Part shown: piece after piece, positions 43,821 to 54,325 of the stretch
Layout: each line of letters begins with the position of its first letter
Numbering within the stretch: position 1 is the first letter of the stretch
Notes under the pieces: generated by a model
The model's input: the letters and a program-made list of their open reading frames with translations, nothing else
The model's database searches: none
Told to the model about the DNA's origin: nothing
Origin: Achatina immaculata
Taxonomy: Eukaryota; Mollusca; Gastropoda; Stylommatophora; Achatinidae
Length of the DNA: 64,000 nt
Direction of reading: 5' to 3'
Assembly (NCBI GenBank): GCA_009760885.1
Contig: CM019702.1
Location: 50,647,738 to 50,711,737, forward strand
Program-made: the position numbers and the translations under genes

Positions 43821-44411
43821 GTTAAACAGATAATAACGAGCAAGCGAGTTACTGCTCTTATCATCTCTGTCTTCGTCGCTCTTATGGCAAGCGTGGCCCC
43901 GGCTTACGTCGTCAACAGAATTGGACTGAAATTTTTTGCATACAAAAATAAAACCCTTCTCGGACTCTTGTATAGAGAAGATCGAGAGATTGTCGAGGGT
44001 GTCTCCTACACAATCAACAACAATCTGGTTCCCTTCATTGCTTTCTCAATTATCATTGTATGCACAGTAACACTAGTGTTCCAGTTAAAAAAGAAAACTG
44101 AATGGCGAATGAAGTCCACGTGTTCAGCTCAAGGTGATTCAGTCTCCAGCAGAAACCAGAAGGTGGCCAAGATGATTCTCATGATTTCTTCTCTTTTCAT
44201 GATTTGTTTCGTCCCAGTAAGTGTCCTTGGCATTGCCGTAGTCCTGGTGCCAGGTCTTTCTCTTTCTGGTCAGCTCCGTGATATTCTGACCTTGAGCGCT
44301 GCTCTTGGCTTTGTCCTGGAGTCAATCAACTCTTCCGTCAATATTTTCATCTACTACCACATGAGCAGCAAATTCAGAGCCGTCTTTCTGGACCTTTTAT
44401 GTAAATGCTGA
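43821..44411 (+). CDS. Receptor gene 1 exon 3, second copy
   Basis: Identical in predicted protein to 42,287-42,877, with the same acceptor (ACTTTTCCAG), phase, stop and downstream repeat. Either terminal exon could be joined to exon 2 and would give the same protein, each with its own 3' UTR. No exon 1 or 2 lies between the two copies, so the second is a duplicated end rather than a second gene. Confidence 0.85.
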   Translation, partial: VKQIITSKRVTALIISVFVALMASVAPAYVVNRIGLKFFAYKNKTLLGLLYREDREIVEGVSYTINNNLVPFIAFSIIIVCTVTLVFQLKKKTEWRMKSTCSAQGDSVSSRNQKVAKMILMISSLFMICFVPVSVLGIAVVLVPGLSLSGQLRDILTLSAALGFVLESINSSVNIFIYYHMSSKFRAVFLDLLCKC

Positions 44412-44436
44412 AAGTATCGAGCGGAAACTTCCCACA

Positions 44437-44734
44437 ATTTATCTTTGTCAAGACTTTGGTGTAGAATCTATGACACAAGACACACTTTGTCAAGACTTTG
44501 GTGTAGAATCTATGACACAAGAAAAACTTTGTCAAGACTTTGGAGTAGAATTTATGATACAAGAAAAACTTTGTCAAGACTTTATATCAGAATCTATGAC
44601 ACAAGAAAAACTTTGTCAAGACTTTGGTGTAGAATCTATGACACATGAAAAACTTTGTCAAGACTTTGGTGTAGAATCTATGACACAAGAAAAACTTTGT
44701 CAAGACTTTAGAGCAGAATCTATGATACAAGAAA
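44437..44734 (+). repeat. 42-bp minisatellite in duplicated 3' UTR, seven copies
   Basis: Same array and copy number as at 42,903, with small changes (GACACAAGACACACTTTG in unit 1, GACACATGAAAAAC in a later unit, one GGAGTAG changed to GGTGTAG). The differences show some divergence since duplication and argue mildly against simple assembly error. Confidence 0.95.
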
Positions 44735-44833
44735 CATCTGTTTAAAATGGATGATCTCATTGAAGTATCATTTCGTATAAAAATCACGAAGTTATTAAAA
44801 ATATGAGCGAAAGAGTATACACATAACAATATG

Positions 44834-44843
44834 AATAAATAAA
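44834..44843 (+). promoter_or_regulatory. Overlapping polyadenylation signals, gene 1 second terminal exon
   Basis: The duplicate of the AATAAATAAA signal, at the same distance from the second stop codon. Confidence 0.6.
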
Positions 44844-45117
44844 ATGTTGTAAAGTTTCACGTTTGTTGCTTTTTTATTTATAATTCTAAGTCTTATATTA
44901 TGAATTACAGGAAACTGTTAATAGGTCTCAAGCGTTGCACATCAATGAAATAAGAGCAGTGATGAAAGGTGATTATTACAAAAGCAGCTACATCAACTTC
45001 AGAGTGCGTGTTTTTGTTACTGTATTTAAGGGCTGGGAGTAGATGCAACTATGCTATAAATATCAATGTATTTATTTTACTTTAGAAATAGCTGAGTCTA
45101 TACAACTGTTTGTAGAT

Positions 45118-46840
45118 AATATATTAAAGGGAATCGATCAATGCAATAATTATAGTATGCAAAAGAATGATTATTCTGTTGCAGAATGGAGGCCTGACAC
45201 CCGCTTGTTGATGGCAAAAGTTCTTGATCACAGGTCAGCTGTTAAGCGAGCACGGAGTAAGAGATATCTCTGTGTTCTGATTGGCTAGTTCGGTCACGAG
45301 GTCTTAGCTGGTGGAGTGCACGAATGGGTTCTGTTCGAGATATTGTAGAGACAAGTTGTATGTAAGTTTGTTCTGAGGTTTGCTAGAATGGGTTCTGTTC
45401 GAGATAGGTTGTATGTAAGTTTGTTCTGAGGTTTGCTAGAATGGGTTCTGTTCGAGATAGGTTGTATGTAAGTTTGTTCTGAGGTTTGCTAGAATGGGTT
45501 CTGTTCGAGATGTAGAGATAGGTTGTATGTAAGTTTGTTCTGAGGTTTGCTAGAATGGGTTCTGTTCGAGATATAAAGACAGGTTGTATGATTTTTGGTC
45601 AGTTGACCTTGTTAGGACAAATGGGTGGCTAAGTTAGTATGTAGTTTTGGTAAATGGATTTGTCCTTTCTAGAACAGTTGTCACGAGTCATTATGTAGAA
45701 TAATGTGTTTTGGACATGGATGGATTCATTGTCCGAAAGGTATGTTGGAGTTCAAAATACATGAAGTTAGTGTTTCTCTCTGTGTAATAGTGTGAGTGTC
45801 CCATGGCGATGTTAATGGCCCGGACATCTTTTCCTGTATTCATTGACGATTGTTCCATCATTTTTTCAGCCCACATTCATTTACAACACTCATATACACG
45901 TTTGGAATTTCTCATCATTAAACTCTTGTTATCTTTTGTAACTGCTGAATGCTGTGCTGTTTGGATCTATGTTGAGTGTGCCAACTGTTGTGCTAGTGTT
46001 GAGTAAACTGGTCATGTTTGTGTACTGACTTGCAGTGGTGTTTTGTCCTAGGTTTTCGTTTGTTACACGGTGTATATCAATGTAACGTCTCATTGTTACT
46101 TGTGTAGCAGTAAACCAATAACTGTTATATAAATAGAGTTGTGAAATATTCAATCAAATTATTGTTCAGCTGGTGTGTAACACATGTACATCCACAGTAT
46201 ATTCGAGTAGGCAACAAGCCAAAAGTTGCAACACGTGCATAGTGCCGTAACAGGCAGGAGAGACAGACACCAAAACTTGGTCAAGTCTTTCTTTCTTCGT
46301 AACTCTAGATACTGTGTCCCTACACAATACCACGTGATTTTCAAGCTCAGTGCAAGGTCTGACTGGACAGATCTGAAAGAATTATGTGTTACTTTCTCCA
46401 GAATAAAGCTCCAGAAACATCAGTCAAGAAATACACAAATTCCTCGCGTGAATTCAATTTATGAATCCAGGCTTTCGCTTTTACACAAATATTATTAAGT
46501 CAAAGTCAAAGAGCTTAGGCTGTCTGGAAGAAAGCTCAGTAAACATGTGAGAGGCAGGTCTCCGGTCCTGAAAGCTCAGTAAACATGTGAGAGACTGGGG
46601 CCACTGGAGGATCATCATTAAAACATTAACATGGACAGAACTAAACTTTATTTTACTTTCTAATCTAAATGTTTGAAACAAATTTTGGTAAACGTGACTC
46701 TGCCTTCTTTCTGCAGTGGCTACATTGTATTTGACCTTGATGAATGTCACGTTTTTGTGCTCACTGAAGCGAAACGTGTAATATTAGTCAGCTTTGTCAC
46801 AAACTAAATTCCATATGAATTATTTACCGCCATCTTGAAG
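45118..46840. other. Unique sequence with a 53-bp minisatellite; no gene recognised
   Basis: At 45,320-45,590, four to five units of about 53 bp contain GAATGGGTTCTGTTCGAGAT and GTATGTAAGTTTGTTCTGAG. At 46,520-46,590 a short duplication contains GAAAGCTCAGTAAACATGTG. ORFs here (for example 45,043-45,288 and 46,226-46,498) show no known domain, and splice-site context is unconvincing. Confidence 0.6.
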
Positions 46841-47040
46841 TTTACAATAAGTGTAATGAGAAACGTCTGATATATCATATGTCATCTTGATGTTTACAAT
46901 AAGTGTAATAAGAAAAGTCTGATATATCACATGTCATCTTGAAGTTTACAATAAGTGTAATGAGAAACGTCTGATATATCACATATCATCTTGAAGTTTA
47001 CAATAAGGGTAATGAGAAACGTCTGATATATTACATACTT
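46840..47040 (+). repeat. 52-bp minisatellite, four copies
   Basis: Units with GTCATCTTGAAGTTTACAAT and AAGTGTAATGAGAAACGTCT at 52-bp spacing. Confidence 0.95.
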
Positions 47041-47139
47041 TCCTGAACTTCGAGACAAATATGATGACAAGAAATTGTTTGCACATAATTTATTTAAATT
47101 CAAACTAATTATAGCCATCGGGTGTTGACAAATGTGCCA

Positions 47140-47690
47140 CTTTTCTCCTAAGAATATCAAATGCTATATTTTTACTAGTAGTAACAGATACTACCTTTCT
47201 CCTAAGAATATCAAATGCTATATTTTTACTAGTAATAGCAGATACTACCTTTCTCCTAAGAATATCAAGTGCTATATTTTTACTAGTAGTAGCAGATACT
47301 ACCTTTCTCCTAAGAATATCAAATGCTATATTTTTACTAGTAGTAGCAGATACTACCTTTCTCCTAAGAATATCAAGTGCTATATTTTTACTAGTAGTAG
47401 CAGATACTACCTTTCTCCTAAGAATATCAAGTGCTATATTTTTCTTAACTAGTAATAGCAGATACTACCTTTCTCCTAAGAATATCAAAAGCTATATTTT
47501 TACTAGTAGTAGCAGATACTACCTTTCTCCTAAGAATATCAAGTGCTATATTTTAACTAGTAATAGCAGATACTACTTTTCTCCTATGAATATCAAGTGC
47601 TATATTTTTCTTTACTAGTAATGGCAGATACTACCTTTCTCCTGTAAATATCAAGTGCTATATTTTTACTAGTAAAAGCAGATATGACCT
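47140..47690 (+). repeat. 54-bp minisatellite, about ten copies
   Basis: Units with CCTAAGAATATCAAATGCTA and TACTAGTAGTAGCAGATACT. 54 is a multiple of three, so an open frame runs through 47,132-47,452 (SPKNIKCYIFTSSSRYYL repeats). I regard it as repeat-derived. Two units contain a small TCTTA or TCTTT insertion. Confidence 0.95.
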
Positions 47691-48200
47691 TTGTGGTAGG
47701 AGCATGAGATGGAATGTTTTCTCCTAAGATGATCTGACACCACTTCCCACCCTGAATGTTAGATAACCCTATTGGTTTACGAATACCAGACACAACTTTT
47801 CTCCTAGAAATATCAGATATTTTTAAAAATTAATTCGCTGACATAGTTTCCACACGTTTCTCGCTATTAATGTTTAAAAAATAAACAATTTAGAATGTAT
47901 GATTTTAGATTTTTTTTACTTTTGAAAGTTAGTGTTGTCTTTTATATAATACAGCACCCAAGAAAACTGAGATTAGTAATATCTAACTTCTTTTTCATTT
48001 TAAGTTGTCGCTGTGTTGATGCGATAACAGAAGAAAGAAAATGTAAGACAATATCAAATGAAACAGCATCAGAAATAAAATATAACAATAACTCTGTTCT
48101 CACTAAAGCTTGACTCTAAAAATAACATTGCAGATAATAAAGATGAAACCAGAATTTTCTTCGTGTCTCCTAAAAGAACGCAAGAATACGGGAACACACC
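47691..48200. other. Anonymous AT-rich sequence
   Basis: No repeat or recognised gene. One 72-residue ORF (47,895-48,113) has no known motif. Confidence 0.4.
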
Positions 48201-49000
48201 GAAACAATTATACAAACATATGAGTCTGTAAACATTGCACCCACACATATTTATACAAACATATGAGTTCGTTTGTAAACATTGCATCCACACATATTTA
48301 TACAAACATATGAGTCTGTAAACATTGCACCCACACATATTTATACAAACATATGAGTTCGTTTGTAAACATTGCATCCACACATATTTATACAAACATA
48401 TGAGTTCGTTTGTAAACATTGGACCCACACATATTTATACAAACATATGAGTTTGTAAACATAGCGCACCCACATATACTTATACAAACATATGAGTTTG
48501 TTTGTAAACATTGCACCCACACATATTTATACAAACATCTGAGTTCGTTTGTAAACATTGCGCACACAATTATTTATACAAACATATGAGTTCGTTTGTA
48601 AACATTGCACACACACGCATACTTATACAAACATATGAGTTCGTTTGTAAACATTGCACACACACGCATACTTATACAAACATATGAGTTCGTTTGTAAA
48701 CATTGCACACACACGCATACTTATACAAACATATGAGTTCGTTTGTAAAAATATCGCGGACACACACACACGTGTACAACCAAATGAGTTCGTTTGTAAA
48801 AATTGCACACACACATACTTATACAAACATATGAGTTCATTTGTATACATTGCACACACATATACATATACAAACATATGAGTTCGTTTGTAAACATTGC
48901 ACACACACATATTTATACAAGCATACGAGTTCGTGTGTAAACATAGCGCGCGCACACAAATACTTATACAAACATAAAAGTCCGTTTGTAAGCATAAACA
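48200..49000 (+). repeat. 47-49-bp minisatellite, about 16 copies
   Basis: Units with TATACAAACATATGAGTTCG and TTTGTAAACATTGCAC, and a CACACA link of variable length that drifts from CCCACACATATT on the left to ACACACGCATAC on the right. Some left units lack the TTCG of TTCGTTTG. The antisense 196-residue ORF (KRTHMFVYVYVCAMYTNEL) is repeat-derived. Confidence 0.95.
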
Positions 49001-49610
49001 TAAGAACATTGCCAGAATTCTTTCTGCCAAGCGCTGAACGCTGGTTCTAAGAACATATCTGGATATTTTGTTGCCTACATTTCTGGATCTACTCTTATCT
49101 GTAGCAACACAATCTCGGCAATAGCGGAAAATAACGATAACTTTTGTGATACGATTGACATAGCCAGTTATTTCTATTTTAAACAAGGATTCCAATGTGT
49201 AACCATCAGCCATTACAGTCTGAATGCTCAGTCATCAAAATGTGACTGTTTAGTCATCAAAATGTGAATATTTAGTGAAAATTCACAGAATTCGATTTGG
49301 CTTTGCTAAATCACAAAGCAACTGTTTGACCTTCATTTCACACTGGACTTGTAATAGACACGGTGATATAGACTTGTTTATATGACATTTGTATTTGTTA
49401 AGTAAGGTTAAATAGATGTGTTCTTCTCTGTCTCATCTTTTCCTCTCACCAACGAAAGTTTCCATCGCAGCGGATTTCATTGTTCTATTCGGATATTTAT
49501 CTGTCGGTACATCATTTTCGTCCTCTGCTTTCACTGTTTTATAACTAAATAAATCACACGAAATCACTGCATGCTACTCTTAATATCCATGTCCGACCTG
49601 TCAATTTATC
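49001..49610. other. Anonymous unique sequence
   Basis: No coding signal that I recognise. A 22-bp near-duplication (TCATCAAAATGTGA) lies at about 49,231-49,270. Confidence 0.4.
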
Positions 49611-49866
49611 AATCATATCTAACCTATGCACTTAACAACAATGTCTAACCTATGCACTTAACAACCATGTCTAAACTGTGCACTTAACAACCATGTCTAA
49701 ACTGTGCTTAACAACCATGTCTAAACTGTGCACTTAACAACCATGTCTAAACTGTGCTTAACAACCATGTCTAAACTGTGCACTTAACAACCATGTCTAA
49801 ACTGTGCACTTAACAACCATGTCTAAACTGTGCACTTAACAACCATGTCTAAACTATGCACTTAGC
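49611..49866 (+). repeat. 22/26-bp minisatellite (AACAACCATGTCTAAACTGT)
   Basis: About ten units, most 26 bp (with GCACTT) and two 22 bp (GCTT). Each contains an in-context ATG but no lasting frame. Confidence 0.95.
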
Positions 49867-50920
49867 AATGTCCAGCCTGTCTCCTAGAAATAATAAAATC
49901 ATCACTGCTTTATATAATCGCCGTGTAATGCTTGTAAATGCTTATAAAACGTATAGGGACTTTCATAACTGTAATTCTCAAAATGTCCAGATGCAATGTA
50001 CAGAACTCCTTGGAAAAACTATAACAGCACCCATTGATTTGTCTCAACGAATAGTTTCAGAAGTAATATAGTTCTGCCATCAAAAACTTGAAAGCCATAC
50101 ATTGTCAGAAACGACACGTTTATATAAACATTAAAAAAAACTTCGGCTTTATCTTACAATATTCAAGAACTTGTGTTTCCTTTCCTAAAATGGTCATTGA
50201 CAAGAAACAATTTCTTCTTGTCGTTTTCACTTTATAAACTGCACTTGTGTCACTTTCAGGCCAAACAAGTGTGTAATAGTTACAGAATAGTTAAATACCG
50301 GGTCGCGCCATCTCGGCTGACATGTTTAAACCCCAGAACCTACAGACAGTGAGAGAAGCTTTAGAACACTGTCCATGACTTTCAGCGCTAGCATTCTCAC
50401 ATGCCAGGTGTGAACAGAAAAACAGTTTTGGCTTTATGATGAATGAGATCAACGGTCACCCATACAAGATGCAGATTACACAGTAACTTTTAAACAGAGA
50501 CAGGTAAGTATAGGTTGAACTATATACTGTCATGCTTCGCTTGCTGCAGAAAGAATCTGAGATAATGAACAATTTCTTGATGGCCAAGAAAACTTACTTT
50601 AATCTCTCCGGGTTTGTCAAGAGACAGAAAGCGAGATGCTGGTACCAATGAACAATCAAGAACTGCATGATATGCCGTTATGCTCACTGAAAGTGATGGC
50701 GTGATGTAAATCGCGGTCTTTGGGATTGTTGGGATTTCTTTTTAGACAACAAAAGAGAAACTGTGACAGTTAAGATCGTAAAATCACCATAATAGAATCC
50801 TTTATCGTGCCGTGCATAAGATGCCTTGGAAATGCTTAAAAAAACTGGAAAATAAAGACAGTGGGGCAATAGTTTACACCACACCAAACACTAGAACCGC
50901 TGTTCAACGTTTGTTCAGAT
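49867..50920. other. Anonymous unique sequence; one unassigned ORF
   Basis: ORF 49,856-50,071 (71 residues, SLSPRNNKIITALYNRRVML) has no repeat origin and no motif that I recognise. It could be an exon fragment, but no acceptor or donor is compelling. The rest shows no coding signal. Confidence 0.35.
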
Positions 50921-51165
50921 CTGTTATCTCCTGTCTCGGTGACATGTTGAAATCTTTTATTTCTTGTCTCGGTGACATCATATGTTCAGATCTGTTATCT
51001 CCTGTCTCGGTGACATGTTCAAATCTGTTATTTCTTGTCTCGATGACATCACATGTTCAGATCTGTTACCTCTTGTTTCGGAAACATCACATGTTCAGAT
51101 CTGTTATCTCTCGTTTCAGAGACATCACATGTTCAGATCTGTTATCTCTTGTCTCGGTGACATTA
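50921..51165 (+). repeat. About 40-bp minisatellite, six copies
   Basis: Units with GTTCAGATCTGTTATCTCCT and TGTCTCGGTGACATCACAT; short forms lack part of the linker. Frames stay open by chance (ORF 50,812-51,201). Confidence 0.93.
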
Positions 51166-51418
51166 CCCAGCTATTTTCGGTCTCTCAAGCTGTATCCCTG
51201 ATAAAAACCGTCTGTACAGGACACTATGTCGACATTTCAAGAACTAGGACAAACCATTGTCAATGAGTTCATGTCACTGATGAGGACTTATGGAGAATTA
51301 CGCAAGGAGATTTCCAGACACACTTGCACACATATATAGACTCAAGTGGTTACCATCTCTCTTGTGTCATTTTTCAGAAATAGGTTTGTGAGTATTTGGT
51401 AATAAATGACATATTCTA

Positions 51419-52085
51419 TTCCTTTTATCTTATCTTATATCCTTCCTGTGCCGTTAAACGTTACATAGGGCTTGCAAGATAGTTCGCCAATTTTTCCTGT
51501 CTTCGGCGAGTCTTTCAACATCATCAAAGGATTTTATGCCAGTTAATTTGGCCTCTCTTAACAATGTCCTCTTCAGAGTTTCACGCGGTCTGGCTCTCTT
51601 TCTTTGGCCTGTTGTGTTCCACTTGATGGCTTGTTTTGGGATCCTCTGATCATTTCTTCTCATCAAGTGACCAACATATGTCCATCTTCTTTTCCTGATC
51701 ACCCATGAGACTGGTTGTTGTTCAGTCATCTGTCTTATCTCTGCATTGTTCTTGAATTCGTCCCACTTGATGCCGAGTATTTTCCTTATGCATTTGTGTT
51801 CAAAAGAGTCTAATTTCTTCTCAATTTCTTTAGTTGTTTTCCAGCTTTCACATGCATAAATGAGGGTGGATATTACATTTGAATTGAATAGTCTTAACTT
51901 GGCTTTGTGCTTATAACTTTTGAATTCCATATGTTCTCAAGATTCTTGAAGATTGATGCTGCTTTTGCAATTCTGGTCCTAACTTCCTTTCTAGTGTCAC
52001 CATCCTGGTCTATGTAGCTGCCAAGGTATGCAAATTTATTGACTTCTTCAATATCTGTCCCTTGTTTATTTTTCCATTTCTATTT
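51419..52085 (-). mobile_element. RTE-like LINE (family B), 5'-truncated, antisense
   Basis: Minus-strand ORF 51,454-51,930 reads STLIYACESWKTTKEIEKKL, RKILGIKWDEFKNNAEIRQM, RRWTYVGHLMRRNDQRI and ends LQALCNV and a stop. Upstream coding (FAYLGSYIDQDGD) is at about 52,000-52,030 in another frame. The 3' tail is TTATCTTATCTTAT at 51,424. TTCTATT flanks both ends, a possible 7-bp target-site duplication. The truncation falls close to that of the 37-kb copy's ORF start, but the two insertions are independent. Confidence 0.9.
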
Positions 52086-52235
52086 ATAGGTGATTTTAAT
52101 GATTTATCCTGTGTGAATTGGTATGTTTTTTAACCTTTTTAATGTGTCAGTCAGCCCGGCACTGGCTTTTTTTATTTTTTTAAAATTTAAGAGTTAGAAA
52201 AGAAAATATCAAAAGTATATTTTCTGTCGTTATAA

Positions 52236-52450
52236 ACTTGCAGCTTCAACAAACAGTTACAGAGTTGTAAACATGAGGCTTCAACAAACAGTTACAGAGT
52301 TGTAAACATGAGGCTTCAACAAACAGTTACAGAGTTGTAAACATGAGGCTTCAACAAACAGTTACAGAGTTGTAAACATGAGGCTTCAACAAACAGTTAC
52401 AGAGTTGTAAACATGAGGCTTCAACAAACAGTTACAGAGTTGTAAACTTT
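52236..52450 (+). repeat. 35-bp minisatellite, six copies
   Basis: Near-perfect units with CAGTTACAGAGTTGTAAACA and TGAGGCTTCAACAAA. Sequence 52,085-52,235 is anonymous. Confidence 0.97.
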
Positions 52451-53250
52451 CAAAGCTGTTGATAAATCAGGATTTTTGTAGTTTCAAGAATCGATCTTCA
52501 GAATAAATCTCGACCGTCATTGGTGTCTTGGCACCAGCAAATGACAGGTTTCCATCAGATTATTTTGCAAATGCGCAGATAGAAATCATCGGAACCAGCA
52601 GATTTAATTTGATATTACGCAATATATGTAGAACCATTTATTACTACAATTTTTTATGCGTAAAAAGTGTTAAGAATGTTTAGGTGACAAATGAACGTTT
52701 TTAGAGCAGAAAGCTATAGTCACATTCTGGAGTACTCAAGTCATATAAGATTGTGACACTAAATACTGAAGCTTAATGTCTTCTCTTTGTTCTGCTCCAA
52801 GCTGGCATTAGTTGCGCAATTATTCCACGTCAAGATAAAAGTGCTCCATTTTTTTGTTTGACTAAAACTCATAACTGAAAATTTCAGGCAACAGTAGCAA
52901 TTCAAACTATTGCTTACAATTTAGCTGCTCTCAGAAGCAAGCAATTTTCTACATTTTATTTCCATAAACTTCACCTTAATCAATTGCTATTAACTTTTTT
53001 TTAGCAGAAAGTTAACATAACATTTAGTAGCTTCTCTGACAAGAAAGACAACTGATGATGCTAAGAAATAGTTTACATGTGCTATTATAGAGAGGAATAT
53101 TAGAATTCTGTGTTGTTATAACAATGGCATACAGCGATCTTTTCGAATGTACTTCGTTTGTGGTATTTTAGTTTTGAAATTAGAGGTCCTGAAGCATGAC
53201 TCAAAAGACGTTTTAGCTCGCATTTTTACCAAGAACATTTGCCATTTTCT
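52451..53250. other. Anonymous sequence upstream of receptor gene 2
   Basis: About 800 bp of AT-rich unique DNA. It ends in a good splice acceptor (CATTTTCTTGCAG at 53,243-53,255), so a non-coding 5' exon and a promoter may lie further upstream; I cannot place them. Confidence 0.4.
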
Positions 53251-53283
53251 TGCAGATATAACCTGACAACACACCTACAAGAT

Positions 53284-53530
53284 ATGTCGACGCCCTTGGG
53301 TTATGAAACTGACATCATCTCAAGCCCAGCTCTTGATGTTCTCTCTGACTCTGCCACAGTGGATGTGGTGGACAGTGTAATCAGTGATTTAACCAGGGTC
53401 ATCTTCCTGTGGGTTATGATTGCTGTCATATGCCAGTTAATTGCAATTTTTGGTATTGGATCAAATATTGTCAACATCATCTGTTTCATCAAGCAAGGTT
53501 TCAAGGACACGGTCAATGTCAGTCTTTTCG
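53284..53530 (+). CDS. Receptor gene 2 exon 1 (GPCR N-terminus and TM1)
   Basis: Start chosen at ATGTCGACGCCC, the first ATG after the acceptor TTTTCTTGCAG (exon likely from 53,256). Without that acceptor the frame could open earlier at 53,239. It encodes 82 residues: an extracellular tail without sequons, TM1 (VMIAVICQLIAIFGIGSNIV, then NIICF), loop KQGFKDTV, and the start of TM2 (NVSLFG). Donor TTCG|GTAAGG is at 53,531, phase 1, as in gene 1. TM1 and the loop closely parallel gene 1 (NIINIICFVRLGFKDPVNIS), so these are paralogues. The ORF continuing past the donor is repeat. Confidence 0.82.
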
Positions 53531-53549
53531 GTAAGGAGAAGCAGGTCTC

Positions 53550-54075
53550 TTGTATCAGTTTTATGTCAGTTTTGTCCCAGCTTTGTGTCAGTTTTTGTCA
53601 GCTTTGTGTCAATTTTGTGTCAGCTTTGTGTCAGTTTTGTGTCAGCTTTGTGTCAGTTTTATGTCACTTTTGTGCCAGCTTTGTGTCAGTTTTGTGTCAG
53701 CTTTGTATCAGTTTTATGTCAATTTTGTGTCAGTTGTGTGTAAGCTTTATGTCAGTTTTGTATCAGTTTTATGTCAGTTTTATGCCAGTTGTATGTCACG
53801 TTTGTGTCAGCTTTGTGCCAGTTTTGTGTCAGCTTTGTGTCAGTTTTGTGCCAGCTTTGTGTCAGTTTTGTATCAGCTTTGTGTCAGTTTTATGTCAGCT
53901 TTGTGTCTGTTTTGTGTAAGTTTTGTGTTAGTTTTATGCCAGTTTTGTGTCAGTTTTATGTCAGTTTTGTGTCAAATGTATGTCAGCTTTGTGTCAGCGT
54001 TGTGTCAGTTTTGTATCAGCTTTGTGTCAGTTTTGTGTCAGGTTTGTGTCAGCTTTATGTCAGTTTTGTGTCAAA
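53550..54075 (+). repeat. 11-bp minisatellite (TTTGTGTCAGC/T) in gene 2 intron 1
   Basis: About 47 units beginning only 20 bp after the exon 1 donor. Three frames are open, giving cysteine-rich ORFs of up to 226 residues that include the true exon only by read-through. Confidence 0.95.
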
Positions 54076-54124
54076 TTTGTTTCATAGAATTTCCGCACAC
54101 TTTAAAGTAAGCGCACTCAGGACA

Positions 54125-54270
54125 AGCCAAACTTTCTTGTATTTCCAAACATTCACCTAATGTATCCTGTATTTCCAAACATTCGCCTAGTGTATCCTGT
54201 ATTTCCAAACATTCACCTAGTGTATCTTGTATTTCCAAACATTCACCTAGTGTATCTTGTATTTCCAAAG
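54125..54270 (+). repeat. 30-bp minisatellite, about five copies
   Basis: Units with TGTATTTCCAAACATTCACC and TAGTGTATCC. Confidence 0.95.
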
Positions 54271-54325
54271 TTTACTTCTACGTTAGCTCATCTCAGGCTT
54301 CGCATTCTGAAACATTTTAAATCCT

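Larger units (their letters stand above)
42051..45117 (+). repeat. 1,534-bp tandem duplication containing receptor gene 1 last exon
   Basis: 42,051-43,583 and 43,584-45,117 are nearly identical, including intron end, exon 3, 3' UTR repeat and polyadenylation signals. Visible differences are a one-base indel (CAGCTACATGACC versus CAGCTATCATGACC) and a few changes in the 42-bp repeat. The junction shares about four bases (AATA) between unit end GATAATA and unit start AATAATTGGG. Before each exon 3 lie several 24-bp intronic repeats with CTACTTCATGCCAGCTG. Confidence 0.95.

Noticed and set aside
53239..54160. ORFs of 129-226 residues with SFVSVLCQLCVSF repeats continuing from receptor gene 2 exon 1
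   Set aside because: The exon stops at a good donor (53,531); the rest is the 11-bp minisatellite.
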